This document shows, in pieces, positions 1 through 8,470 of a stretch of 64,000 nucleotides of DNA. The translations under genes were made by a program, and so were the position numbers. Under the pieces are notes generated by a model, which was given only the letters and a program-made list of their open reading frames with translations, was not told the DNA's origin and did no database searches. The stretch spans positions 2,232,001 through 2,296,000 of the forward strand of contig NZ_CP191258.1 in the NCBI RefSeq assembly GCF_050410795.1, written 5' to 3'. Source of the DNA: Fontivita pretiosa (GTDB lineage Bacteria; Planctomycetota; Phycisphaerae; Tepidisphaerales; Tepidisphaeraceae). Every line of letters starts with the position of its first letter. Within the stretch, counting starts at the first letter, position 1.

Positions 1-56
1 TCAAGGGTATACGCCGTGCTCGCGGTGTGCTCCGCCATCATGACAGGGAGTGAGCC

Positions 57-323
57 GTGAAAGCCTACCTGTGGAGAATTGTAACGATTCTCGTGCTGGC
101 CGTACCACTTCTTGTGGTTGGCTGTGACCGGGACAGCGGCCGCGCCAGTGTCGCTCGACCCGCCGCTCAACAGACCGATTCTGTAGTCGTCCACGTCACC
201 CGAACCGGATCGAAGTATCACCGCGCAGGCTGTCGCTATCTGTCGCGCAGTGATATTCCAATCAGCCTGTCCAGCGCCAGAGCAAGGGGCTACACGCCAC
301 GTTCCCGATGTAATCCGCCCTGA
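57..323 (+). CDS. Small lipoprotein with TGxxYHxxxCxxL motif
   Basis: An 88-aa protein starting at GTG, with an AGGGAG ribosome site about 7 bases upstream. Residues 1-23 form a lipoprotein signal ending in the lipobox VVGC, so it should be lipid-anchored with Cys23 modified. The C-terminal half holds TGSKYHRAGCRYL and a later Cys. The TGxxYHxxxCxxL pattern is familiar as a short presumed metal-binding tail on secreted nucleases and competence-type proteins; here it stands alone. A function cannot be assigned. It is the only plus-strand gene before the cas operon and shows no link to it. Confidence 0.65.
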   Translation: MKAYLWRIVTILVLAVPLLVVGCDRDSGRASVARPAAQQTDSVVVHVTRTGSKYHRAGCRYLSRSDIPISLSSARARGYTPRSRCNPP

Positions 324-336
324 CAGCATCAGCAGT

Positions 337-894
337 TCACGACTGTGACCTGCTCGTCTGCTGTTTCTTTTGATACTGCCGTTTGAGGATCAGGCTCGCC
401 CACACCTGCAATCGATCCTGCGGGGTCGTGGAAAGGTCTCCGCCGGCCTTCAACTCATCCACCGCCAGACGCAGACGCTGTTGCCATTCTTCTGCCGGAA
501 CGTCGGGCTTGATGGATTGAAGCGTTTCGGCCCACACCTTATCGCTTATCTCAGCTTTCACTCTGGCTGTCACATAGGCTCCGCGTTTGCCGGCATCTGC
601 ATGCGTGGCCTTGTACTGCTCCAGCCTCTGCGCAATGGTCTGCTCGACCTGATCGAACACCTGCTGGGCGGCAATCGCACATGCGACGGATTCGACCGGC
701 GTCAGAGCCGGCAGCGGTGACAGCCAGTGCACCTCCTTGCCCACCTGCTCCTTGTACTGGGCGACCGTGAAGATCAGCTGTTCGGGCAGGCCGAACCACT
801 CGGCCAGATGCTGTCGCTTGTCATCGTCGAGCGGCTCATCCACGACCAGGCAGGCAGTCACACCATCGGCCAGCGTCATCAGCTTGGCCTTCAC
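337..894 (-). CDS. Hypothetical protein, possibly the 3' part of a phage gene
   Basis: A 185-aa mostly helical, charged protein that I do not recognise. It starts at GTG (MKAKLMTLADGV). It lies in the same reading frame as the upstream portal-like ORF. Only an amber TAG (943-945) and 48 bases separate them, with no stop between that TAG and this start. The two may therefore be one gene broken by a nonsense mutation, or two phage genes with a start hidden in the short gap. No signal peptide or membrane segment is visible. Existence as an ORF is clear; function and integrity are not. Confidence 0.4.
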   Translation of the reverse strand: MKAKLMTLADGVTACLVVDEPLDDDKRQHLAEWFGLPEQLIFTVAQYKEQVGKEVHWLSPLPALTPVESVACAIAAQQVFDQVEQTIAQRLEQYKATHADAGKRGAYVTARVKAEISDKVWAETLQSIKPDVPAEEWQQRLRLAVDELKAGGDLSTTPQDRLQVWASLILKRQYQKKQQTSRSQS

Positions 895-942
895 CTTCTT
901 CGGCTTGCCGATGCGGTTCTTGTTGTTGTCCGCGATCGGCGA

Positions 943-1422
943 CTAACTGGGCTTGCCGCCCTTGGGGCCGCTGGGAATACCTCCTTTCGGCGGCAGCTTC
1001 GGCTCAGGCGACTGCGTGGCTACCTGAACCGGCACGAAGATCCCCTTGCCCTGCTTCTGAAGCATCCGGATCTTCTCCATCCGCTTGCTGATCGTCGGGA
1101 AATGCAAATCCATCGTCTCGATCGCCGTCTCATGGTCGATGATGCCCTGCTGCACCAGCTGCATCAGCAGGCCGAAGAACTCGGCTTCGTCCTTCATGCT
1201 GACACGGTCGAACTCGGTGGTCGCGTCATACTTCAGGCCCAGGGACTGGCGCAGCAGGTGTACCTCGCCCTGCCAGAATTCGGCGAACGCCGCCTGTGCC
1301 TCCTCGACAGCTTCGACAACCCCCTTCACACTGATCACGTCGTTGCCCGCCGTGCCCGCGGTGCGTCCGCCGATTCCGTCTGACCGTGATGGCGTGGCAG
1401 CGCCTTGGGATGCCAATTGCAC
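943..1422 (-). CDS. Phage portal-like C-terminal fragment
   Basis: A 159-aa ORF from a GTG start, ending at an amber codon. The stretch from about residue 35 (VEEAQAAFAEFWQGEVHLL) through GLLMQLVQQGIIDHETAIE resembles the C-terminal part of phage portal proteins, where a helical segment precedes a 'G-I-I-x-x-E-T-A' turn. The tail is rich in Pro, Gly and Lys. The N-terminal portal core is missing: the frame upstream of 1422 stays open to about 1573 but reads as low-quality arginine-rich sequence. It is best read as a decayed prophage gene. The portal call rests on pattern memory alone. Confidence 0.35.
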   Translation of the reverse strand: MQLASQGAATPSRSDGIGGRTAGTAGNDVISVKGVVEAVEEAQAAFAEFWQGEVHLLRQSLGLKYDATTEFDRVSMKDEAEFFGLLMQLVQQGIIDHETAIETMDLHFPTISKRMEKIRMLQKQGKGIFVPVQVATQSPEPKLPPKGGIPSGPKGGKPS

Positions 1423-1925
1423 TTGGCGCCGCGTCAGTCCGGTTCGCGAAAGATGCGTTCTGCCCCTTGTCCGACTTTGGAATCTGGCTACTGCTGCTAC
1501 AAGCGATCCTGCACGATCTGCCGCTCTGCGACGAGCGATGGGGCGCGGTCTGGGTAATTCAGTATTGGTCGCGTCTCAGCTTCGGGGTCGTACTCGGTTA
1601 CATAGGCGCCGTGGCAAGTCGACGTAGCCAAACCTCCCGATGCCACGGTGCACCTTGCGCCCTGATACGCCTCATCGGAATCGGTTCGCGCTGCTGCGAT
1701 CCAGGAAGGCCGTGGTGCTGCCGCCTTTTGTACCTGGTGCCTCGATACTCTGTTGGCGCAGAATGATTGACAGGCGCTACATCTTCATCTGTGTCGGGCG
1801 ATGTCGCAGAAGGCGATACCGCAGGCCAGCCCCCAGGATCCGCGGCAGTGCCGAGGCCTGCTGCGCGGGGTCAATTCGTGGAGGGGAGCCGGCAGATTAC
1901 CCGGAGCACTTTTTCCAATTTTGAC
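1423..1925. other. No convincing gene
   Basis: About 500 bases between the phage-like remnant and the cas promoter. Short ORFs exist on both strands but have arginine/cysteine-rich compositions typical of shadows, and none has a supporting ribosome site or a recognisable motif. I see no repeat or RNA gene here. Confidence 0.5.
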
Positions 1926-1953
1926 TTGACAGACGACAGGGAGATGTTAGGGT
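1926..1953 (+). promoter_or_regulatory. Candidate promoter of the cas operon
   Basis: TTGACA at 1926-1931 and TAGGGT at 1948-1953, separated by 16 bases. Transcription from here would begin about 20-25 bases before the cas3 ATG at 1982. This is a sequence match only. Confidence 0.4.
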
Positions 1954-1981
1954 ATGCCAGTCCAGTCATTGGAAAGGGGGA

Positions 1982-4366
1982 ATGGCTTTGGGAGAATCAA
2001 TCGACGGACCTGAGGCATCGTCTTCAACGTCATCACCGCCGCCTGCCTGTTGGGGGTCATCGTGTTCGTATTATGCGCACAGTCTGCCGCCGCCGAGCAC
2101 GCGCGATCACTGGGAGCCGCTGGCGGATCATCTGCGTCGCGTGGCGGAAGGCAACGGCGATACGTTGCTCGGCGCGGCGGAGTTTGCCAGGGTCTTCGGC
2201 GCACAGGACTGGGCACGCCTGCTGGGCTGGTGGCACGACCTGGGCAAGTACAGCGATGCATTTCAGTCATACCTGTGCGCCTCAGCCGCGAGCGGTGGTG
2301 ACGCCCATCAGGCTGAGATTGTCGGCAAGGTGGATCATTCAACGGCCGGCGCAAAGCACGCTGCCGAACGTGGTCCGCTCGGACGGCTGCTGGCCTACTG
2401 CATCGCCGGGCATCATGCGGGTCTGCCGGACAACGTGGCGCAGGGCAGCGGGCTGTCGCAGCGGCTGAAGAAGCCGATCGCGCCCTACACGGCAGCGCCG
2501 CCCGAGTTGCTGTCGATGCCTCTGCCACCTCCGCCGAGATTGCGGTGTCCCGGCGATCGTCGCCGCTCGGCGTTCGCGATGGCGTTTTTCACCCGGATGC
2601 TCTTCTCGTGCCTGGTTGATGCGGATTTTCTGGCAACCGAGTGGTTTATGGATCCGCGGCGTGCCGCCGCCCGGCCCCGAGACAGTGCGGCGCCGGCCGA
2701 GCTGCTGGTCCGCCTGGACAGATATCTGGAGGACAAGCAGCGTGCAGCCCCGCCGACCCCGGTGAATCTCCGCCGTCGTCAGGTGCTGGCCGCCTGCCGC
2801 GAGAAGGCCAGATGCGCGCCGGGGTTTTTCTCGCTGAACGTTCCCACCGGCGGGGGCAAGACGCTCTGCTCGCTCGCCTTTGCGCTCGAGCACGCCGCAA
2901 CGCACAACCTGCGACGTGTGGTTTATGCGATTCCCTTCACCAGCATCATCGAACAGACCGCTGACGTCTTTCGCGAAGCGCTTGGGGACCTGGCCGACCA
3001 GGTGCTGGAACATCACAGCAACCTGGCGTTGGACGACCCGGCCAGGCAGTCGCACAGAACCCGACTGGCTGCGGAAAACTTTGACGCGCCTCTGATCGTG
3101 ACCACCAACGTTCAGCTCTTCGAGTCGCTGTTCGCCAGCCAAACGTCGCGATGTCGCAAGCTGCACCGCCTGGCCCGCAGCGTCATCGTGCTCGACGAAG
3201 CGCAGACGCTACCGCCGAACCTGCTGGCTCCCACGCTGGCAGCGCTGGATGAGCTGGTCCGCAACTACGGTGCGACCGTCGTGCTGTGCACTGCAACGCA
3301 GCCGGCGGTCGAGAAGCGTCAGGGGTTTCCGATCGGGCTGGAGCAGGTGAGATCCATCATCGACGATCCCCGCGAGTTGCACGAGGCGATGAAGCGTACG
3401 TGCATCGAACTGGCCGGTAGGCTCAGCGACCGGGAGGTTGTCCAACGGCTGCGCGGCCATCGGCAAGTGCTGTGCATCGTCAACTCCCGCCGACACGCGG
3501 CTGAACTCTTCAAGCTGCTGGACGATCCGCATGCCCTGCATCTGAGCGCCAGCCTCTGCGCCCAGCACCGCAGCCAGGTGATCGCGGAGATCCGCCGCCG
3601 GCTGGACCCGGCAGTCAACGAACCATGCCGCGTGATCTGCACGCAGGTGATTGAGGCCGGAGTCGATGTGGACTTCCCGGTGGTCTACCGCGCCGCCGCC
3701 GGGCTGGATTCGATCGCCCAGGCGGCCGGACGATGCAACCGCGAGGGCAGACTCCAGACTGCCGACGGCCGGCCCCAACTCGGACGCGTAGTCGTGTTCG
3801 ACTACCAGAGACAGGACTATCCCGTGCCCAAGATGATCGAAGACGCCGCCGAGCATTTCCGCCAGATCGCGCCGGACCACGTCGCCGACCTGCTTTCCCC
3901 CGCCGCCATCGAGGCGTACTTTCGCCTGCACTACTGGCAGCAGCGAGGCGACGACGACCGCGGATGGGACAGCGGCCGCGGGAACAAGAGCGTGATGCGA
4001 TGCTTTGGCGGAGAGGATGGCGACGTCCTGCACCACCAGTTCCGTGAAGCGTCCGATGCGTATCGTCTGATCGAAGAGATCCAGACGCCAATCCTGGTCC
4101 CCTACGGCGAGCGCGGCCGCGAGCTGATCCACCAGCTTCAGCAGATGCCCGATCTGCCCGACCCCGTGCGATTGCGGGCTTTGGATCGCGCGGCTCAGCG
4201 TTACACGGTCAGCGTGCATGAGCATGCGCTGCACCATTTGCTGGATCACCAAATCCTGCTCGAACGCCACGGACGGTTCTACCTGGCCAATCCCGCGGCG
4301 TACGACGAGAGGCTGGGGCTGACATTGGGGCCTGTGGGAATAGACGCACAAACGCTTGTTCAATAG
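1982..4366 (+). CDS. cas3: Type I-C CRISPR nuclease/helicase Cas3
   Basis: A 794-aa fusion of HD nuclease and SF2 helicase, the effector that degrades DNA bound by Cascade. HD part (about residues 27-180): YYAHS, then WWHDLGKYSDAF with the His-Asp pair, a later IAGHHAGLPD. Helicase part: Walker A NVPTGGGKTL (near 285), VIVLDEAQTLP (motif II as DEAQ), VVLCTATQPA (motif III) and QAAGRCNREGR (motif VI). The length is normal for I-C Cas3. ATG 1982 follows AAAGGGGG very closely; a TTG two codons later would be better spaced, so the exact start is uncertain. First gene of the cas operon, 32 bases before cas5c. Confidence 0.95.
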   Translation: MALGESIDGPEASSSTSSPPPACWGSSCSYYAHSLPPPSTRDHWEPLADHLRRVAEGNGDTLLGAAEFARVFGAQDWARLLGWWHDLGKYSDAFQSYLCASAASGGDAHQAEIVGKVDHSTAGAKHAAERGPLGRLLAYCIAGHHAGLPDNVAQGSGLSQRLKKPIAPYTAAPPELLSMPLPPPPRLRCPGDRRRSAFAMAFFTRMLFSCLVDADFLATEWFMDPRRAAARPRDSAAPAELLVRLDRYLEDKQRAAPPTPVNLRRRQVLAACREKARCAPGFFSLNVPTGGGKTLCSLAFALEHAATHNLRRVVYAIPFTSIIEQTADVFREALGDLADQVLEHHSNLALDDPARQSHRTRLAAENFDAPLIVTTNVQLFESLFASQTSRCRKLHRLARSVIVLDEAQTLPPNLLAPTLAALDELVRNYGATVVLCTATQPAVEKRQGFPIGLEQVRSIIDDPRELHEAMKRTCIELAGRLSDREVVQRLRGHRQVLCIVNSRRHAAELFKLLDDPHALHLSASLCAQHRSQVIAEIRRRLDPAVNEPCRVICTQVIEAGVDVDFPVVYRAAAGLDSIAQAAGRCNREGRLQTADGRPQLGRVVVFDYQRQDYPVPKMIEDAAEHFRQIAPDHVADLLSPAAIEAYFRLHYWQQRGDDDRGWDSGRGNKSVMRCFGGEDGDVLHHQFREASDAYRLIEEIQTPILVPYGERGRELIHQLQQMPDLPDPVRLRALDRAAQRYTVSVHEHALHHLLDHQILLERHGRFYLANPAAYDERLGLTLGPVGIDAQTLVQ

Positions 4367-4398
4367 CAAATCACCGGCATGAAGCGAGGTTCGTCATC

Positions 4399-5061
4399 AT
4401 GGGAATCAGGATTCACGTCTGGGGCGATTTTGCCTGCTTCACCCGCCCGGAGATGAAGGTCGAGCGGGTGAGCTACGATGTCATCACCCCCTCGGCCGCC
4501 CGCGGCATCCTCGAGGCGATTTACTGGAAGCCCCAGATCCGCTGGCGGATCACGCGCATCCATGTGCTCAAGCCCATCCGCTTCACGTCTCTGCGGCGAA
4601 ACGAGGTCGCCAGCAAGGTACCGGCCGCTCGTGTCGCCCAGGCAATGAGCAGCGGCCACGGGGCACTGGGGCTGTACGTCGAGGACGACCGTCAACAGCG
4701 CGCCGCCACCATCCTACGGGATGTCGCGTACGTCATCGAGGCCCGCTTCGACATCATCGACGGAGAGGACAACCCCGGCAAACACCTCGACCAGTTCAAC
4801 CGCCGGGCGCGCGATGGTCAGTGCCACACCCGACCCTACCTCGGTTGCCGCGAGTTCCCGGCGGATTTCGAGCTGATCGAGAAGGATCAGCCACTGCCAC
4901 CGGTCGCGGATGAACTCGCCGGCGAGCGTGACCTGGGCTACATGCTCCACGACATCGACTTCGCCGACGGCATCACGCCCCACTTCTTCCATGCCATCAT
5001 GCGCGACGGCGTGATCGATGTGCCACCGATGAGGGTTAAGGCAAAGGGGGTGAGCGTATGA
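4399..5061 (+). CDS. cas5c: Type I-C Cascade subunit and crRNA endonuclease Cas5c
   Basis: A 220-aa RAMP protein of the Cas5d/Cas5c family. In type I-C systems, which lack Cas6, this protein cuts the pre-crRNA at the base of the repeat hairpin and stays bound to the 5' handle. Family features seen: an N-terminal strand IHVWGDFACFTRPEMKVERV, then SYDVITPSAARGILEAIYWK and IRWRITRIHVLKPI, a CHTRPYLGCREFPADF segment, and LGYMLHDIDF near the C-terminus. No cas6 is found in the operon, consistent with this role. The stop overlaps the cas8c start as ATGA, implying translational coupling. Confidence 0.95.
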   Translation: MGIRIHVWGDFACFTRPEMKVERVSYDVITPSAARGILEAIYWKPQIRWRITRIHVLKPIRFTSLRRNEVASKVPAARVAQAMSSGHGALGLYVEDDRQQRAATILRDVAYVIEARFDIIDGEDNPGKHLDQFNRRARDGQCHTRPYLGCREFPADFELIEKDQPLPPVADELAGERDLGYMLHDIDFADGITPHFFHAIMRDGVIDVPPMRVKAKGVSV

Positions 5062-6839
5062 GCCAGGTCAGCAGCGGACCGCTGCCGGCGCTGATCCGTT
5101 ATTACCAGCGACTCGCTGCCGATCCGAGTCAGCCGGTCCCGGAATTCGGCTTCAGCCGGGAAAAGATCCACTTCCAGATCGTGCTGGAGCCCGATGGCAC
5201 CCTTCCAAAGGATGGCCTGAGCGACATCCGCCAACCCGGCAGCAAAGGCAAGCGGGTTGCGAGATTGCTGCTGGTTCCGGACGGCGGCGGGCGCTCGGGC
5301 ACGGGGCTGAAACCCTTTTTCTGCTGGGACAACACCGGCTACGCGCTTGGCCGCGATAACAAGAACAACCCCGAACGTGCGGCCCAGATGTTCGCCGCCT
5401 TCCGCGAGCTGCATCTGTCCATGCGATCGGAAGTCGGCGACGACGAGGGCTACGCGGCGCTGTGCCGCTTCCTGGAGCAATGGGATCCAGCCAGAGCAGA
5501 GTCATTGTCGAATTGGCAGGAGGCGGCGGGACTGAACGTCGTCTTCAAGCTCCGCGGCCGTGAAGGCTTCATCCACCAGAGCCCGGCGGTCAGACAGGCA
5601 TGGCTGAGGCGTCTGGCCATACAAAGCCAGGCCGAAGGCGCAATCCATGCCGTCTCGCTGATCAGCGGGCAGGAGGAACCCATCGCCCGCCTGCATCCGC
5701 TGATCAGCGGCGTGGCCGGCGCCAACACCACCGGGGCAGCCATCGTCTCGTTCAACCTCGATGCGTTCGAGAGCTACGGCAAGAAGCAGAGTTTCAACGC
5801 ACCTGTCGGTGTGCATGACGCCTTTCGGTACACCACCGCGCTGAACCGACTGCTGGCCGACGACGAGCGACGCGTACGCATCGGCGACGCAACGGTCGTG
5901 TTCTGGACCGACCGACCCCAGGCCGGCGACAGTGAAAAGCTCTTGGCGCTGATCTTCGGGGAGGATGCTCCCAGGGGACAGGCTGCCGCGGAGCACGGCG
6001 TGACGCTCAAAAGGCTCGAGAAGTTCCTGCACGCGGCTCGCGAGGGTCGCCTGATTGACGAGGTGAGAGACCCGGAGGCGCCGTTCTACGTCCTGGGGCT
6101 TTCGCCCAACGCCAGTCGGCTTAACGTTCGCTATTGGCTGGCCGGCACCGTGCAGCAGTTCGCCCAGCGCCTGGCCCGGCATGCCGCCGACCTTGAGATG
6201 ACCTGCGCCCCACCCAACGAGCCGCCTCTGGTCATTCGCCGCCTGCTTCTGGAAACCGCCCGCGAACCGAAGGATGTGCCACCGCAACTTGCCGGCGAAG
6301 TCGCGCGCTGCGTACTGGGCGGCCTGCCATACCCTCAGGCGTTGTTCAGCGCGGTCATCCGCCGCATCCGTGCCGACGCGACGGTCAACCATCGCCGGGC
6401 GGCGATCCTCAAAGCCTACCTGATCCGCAATTGCAACATGAAGGAGGTGCCCGTGTCTCTGAACAAAGATCATCCCGATGAGGCGTATCACCTCGGTCGG
6501 CTCTTCGCCGCACTGGAGAAGACGCAGGAGGACGCCACCGACGGCCAGCTCAGCAGCACGATCAAGGACCGTTACTTCGGCGCCGCCGCCGCCACACCCG
6601 CCAGTGTCTTCCCGCGGCTCCTGCGGCTTTACCCGCACCACCTGGACAAGATCGAGCATGAGGGGTTGCGCAACTACCGCGAAAAGCTGATCGGCGAGAT
6701 TTTCGGCCACATCAGCCGCTTCCCTTCACACATGCCCCTGGAGAAACAGGGGCTGTTCTACATCGGCTACTACCACCAGCGCCAGGATCTGTTCACCAGG
6801 AAAGATGACAGCAACCAGAAGGAGAATGCCCATGAGTGA
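5058..6839 (+). CDS. cas8c: Type I-C Cascade large subunit Cas8c (Csd1)
   Basis: A 593-aa protein of the Csd1/Cas8c family, which recognises the PAM and stabilises the R-loop in the I-C interference complex. Position between cas5c and cas7c, length, and segments such as GLKPFFCWDNTGYALG, NTTGAAIVSFNLDAFESYG and FYVLGLSPNASRLNVRYW fit the family well. It starts in an ATGA overlap with cas5c and its last 8 bases overlap cas7c. The C-terminal 128 codons appear to encode a second product, Cas11c, from an internal start at 6453. Confidence 0.95.
   Translation: MSQVSSGPLPALIRYYQRLAADPSQPVPEFGFSREKIHFQIVLEPDGTLPKDGLSDIRQPGSKGKRVARLLLVPDGGGRSGTGLKPFFCWDNTGYALGRDNKNNPERAAQMFAAFRELHLSMRSEVGDDEGYAALCRFLEQWDPARAESLSNWQEAAGLNVVFKLRGREGFIHQSPAVRQAWLRRLAIQSQAEGAIHAVSLISGQEEPIARLHPLISGVAGANTTGAAIVSFNLDAFESYGKKQSFNAPVGVHDAFRYTTALNRLLADDERRVRIGDATVVFWTDRPQAGDSEKLLALIFGEDAPRGQAAAEHGVTLKRLEKFLHAAREGRLIDEVRDPEAPFYVLGLSPNASRLNVRYWLAGTVQQFAQRLARHAADLEMTCAPPNEPPLVIRRLLLETAREPKDVPPQLAGEVARCVLGGLPYPQALFSAVIRRIRADATVNHRRAAILKAYLIRNCNMKEVPVSLNKDHPDEAYHLGRLFAALEKTQEDATDGQLSSTIKDRYFGAAAATPASVFPRLLRLYPHHLDKIEHEGLRNYREKLIGEIFGHISRFPSHMPLEKQGLFYIGYYHQRQDLFTRKDDSNQKENAHE
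6453..6839 (+). CDS. cas11c: Cas11c small subunit from an internal start in cas8c
   Basis: Inside cas8c, AAGGAGGT at 6441-6448 is followed 4 bases later by an in-frame GTG at 6453 (VSLNKDHPDEAYHLG...). Translation from here gives a 128-aa helical protein identical to the Cas8c C-terminus. It is established for type I-C that the small subunit Cas11 is made from such an internal site and is needed for a full Cascade. The strong Shine-Dalgarno in the middle of a gene, in frame and at the expected place, is direct sequence support. An ATG at 6438 is in frame but upstream of that site. Confidence 0.75.
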   Translation: MSLNKDHPDEAYHLGRLFAALEKTQEDATDGQLSSTIKDRYFGAAAATPASVFPRLLRLYPHHLDKIEHEGLRNYREKLIGEIFGHISRFPSHMPLEKQGLFYIGYYHQRQDLFTRKDDSNQKENAHE

Positions 6840-7788
6840 TCAAGAACTCACTGCTGAACCCATCCGACACCGCTACGACTTCGTCTACTTCTTCGACATC
6901 AACGACGGCAACCCCAACGGCGACCCCGATGCCGGAAACCTCCCGCGCATCGATCCGGAAACCGGCCAGGGGCTGGTTACCGATGTATGCCTCAAGCGCA
7001 AGGTCCGTAACTTCGTCGGCCTGGTGCACGGCGAGCAGCCGCCGTACGAGATCTACGTCAAGGAACGTGCGATCCTCAACAGGCAGCACGAGCGGGCCTA
7101 TCAGGCGCTGGGCGAGAAGCCATCGAAAAATCTGCCCAAAGACCAGAACAAGGCCCGTGCCCTGACGGCGTGGATGTGCAGGAACTTCTACGACGTGCGG
7201 GCGTTCGGGGCGGTGATGACCACGGACGTGAACTGCGGCCAGGTCCGCGGGCCGGTGCAGTTCGGCATCGCCCGCTCGCTTCACCCGATCGTCAGCCATG
7301 AGCATGCTCTCACACGCTGCGCGGTGACGACCGAACGGGAGGCCGAAGCGCAGGAAGGCGGCAACAGGACGATGGGCCGCAAGTTTGCCGTGCCCTATGC
7401 GCTTTACCGCGTCCATGGCTACATCAACCCGAACCTCGCCGCCGGCACCAACGGAACGGGCTTCTGCCAGCAGGACCTTGAGCTGTTCAAGCGGGCCCTG
7501 GATCAGATGTTCGAATACGACAAGTCCGCGGCACGGGCGAACATGCGACCGGTGGCCTGCATCGCGTTCCGCCACGAAAGTCCGCTGGGCAATGCCCGCG
7601 CCGACAGGCTGTTCGCCCGCGTTCGCTGTCTGCCACGGCCGGGCGTGCAGCCGCTGCCCGGCCAGAGCAGCGCACAGCACCAGGAGGGTCGCCCGCCACG
7701 ATCCTTTGACGACTACGAGCTGACGATCGTCGCGGAAACCGACATGCCGCACGGCGTAACTGTCGAACGGTGGATCGACTGGCGGTGA
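6832..7788 (+). CDS. cas7c: Type I-C Cascade backbone subunit Cas7c (Csd2)
   Basis: A 318-aa RAMP protein that polymerises along the crRNA spacer. The hallmark N-terminal YDFVYFFDINDGNPNGDPD is present, followed by VTDVCLKRKVRNFV and FGAVMTTDVNCGQVRGPVQF. ATG 6832 is chosen because GGAG lies 7 bases upstream and MSDQELTAEP begins a typical N-terminus; an upstream in-frame ATG (6805) would overlap cas8c by 35 bases. Here the overlap is 8 bases. cas4 follows after 4 bases. Confidence 0.95.
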   Translation: MSDQELTAEPIRHRYDFVYFFDINDGNPNGDPDAGNLPRIDPETGQGLVTDVCLKRKVRNFVGLVHGEQPPYEIYVKERAILNRQHERAYQALGEKPSKNLPKDQNKARALTAWMCRNFYDVRAFGAVMTTDVNCGQVRGPVQFGIARSLHPIVSHEHALTRCAVTTEREAEAQEGGNRTMGRKFAVPYALYRVHGYINPNLAAGTNGTGFCQQDLELFKRALDQMFEYDKSAARANMRPVACIAFRHESPLGNARADRLFARVRCLPRPGVQPLPGQSSAQHQEGRPPRSFDDYELTIVAETDMPHGVTVERWIDWR

Positions 7789-7792
7789 AGTC

Positions 7793-8470
7793 ATGTTCTG
7801 CGACGACGAGCTGCTGCCGATCAGCGCCCTGCAGCACCTGCTCTACTGCCCGCGGCAGTGCGCCCTGATCCACGTCGAGCGGCTCTGGGCCGAAAACAGG
7901 CAGACCGTCGAGGGCCGGCACCTGCATCACCGTGCAGATTCCGCCAAAGCCCAAAGCTGTGGAGCATTGCGCATCGCCCGCAGCGTACCGCTGCGGTCGC
8001 TGCGACTGGGCTTGTGGGGCAAGGCAGACGTGGTGGAGTTCCATCCATCCGCCTGCGGCGCAGTCACCGCGTTTCCCGTAGAATACAAGCGGGGCCGGCC
8101 CAAGCCCCACCACGCCGATCAAGTTCAACTGTGCGCCCAGGCGCTGTGCCTGGAGGAGATGCTCGGCACGTCCGTGCACGCCGGCGCCCTGTTCTACGCC
8201 CGCATCCGCCGGCGGCTTCAGGTTCCCTTCGACGATCCGCTGCGACGGCTCACCGAGCAAACGGTCCAGCTCCTGCACGATCTGCTGCGCTCGGGCCACA
8301 CGCCGCCAGCCGTGTACCAGCGTCGCAAGTGCGACCGCTGCTCACTGCTGCGGATCTGCCTGCCGACTTGCGCGGTGGGAGCCTCGCGACTGAGCGGCTC
8401 GGCATACCTGGACCGTTCCATCAACCGCGTGCTCACCGAACCGCCGCCCCAGGAGGACCAGCCGCCATGA
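7793..8470 (+). CDS. cas4: CRISPR adaptation nuclease Cas4
   Basis: A 225-aa RecB-like nuclease that trims prespacers and helps choose PAM and orientation during spacer acquisition with Cas1-Cas2. The iron-sulfur cysteines are visible: YCPRQC (Cys19, Cys23) near the N-terminus and a cluster KCDRCSLLRICLPTC near residue 185. The nuclease core has GKADVVEFHP, PVEYKRGRPK and HADQVQLCAQALCLEE. It begins 4 bases after cas7c and its stop overlaps the cas1 start (ATGA), as expected for an adaptation module translated together. Confidence 0.93.
   Translation: MFCDDELLPISALQHLLYCPRQCALIHVERLWAENRQTVEGRHLHHRADSAKAQSCGALRIARSVPLRSLRLGLWGKADVVEFHPSACGAVTAFPVEYKRGRPKPHHADQVQLCAQALCLEEMLGTSVHAGALFYARIRRRLQVPFDDPLRRLTEQTVQLLHDLLRSGHTPPAVYQRRKCDRCSLLRICLPTCAVGASRLSGSAYLDRSINRVLTEPPPQEDQPP

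Noticed and set aside
1386..1766. A 126-codon plus-strand ORF with hydrophobic stretches
   Set aside because: No ribosome site or recognisable motif, and Cys/Arg-rich composition in its second half; not supported as a gene.
7858..8466. Extending cas1 upstream in its open frame across cas4
   Set aside because: The ATGA overlap and the typical Cas1 N-terminus place the start at 8467; the upstream part is the cas4 gene in another frame.
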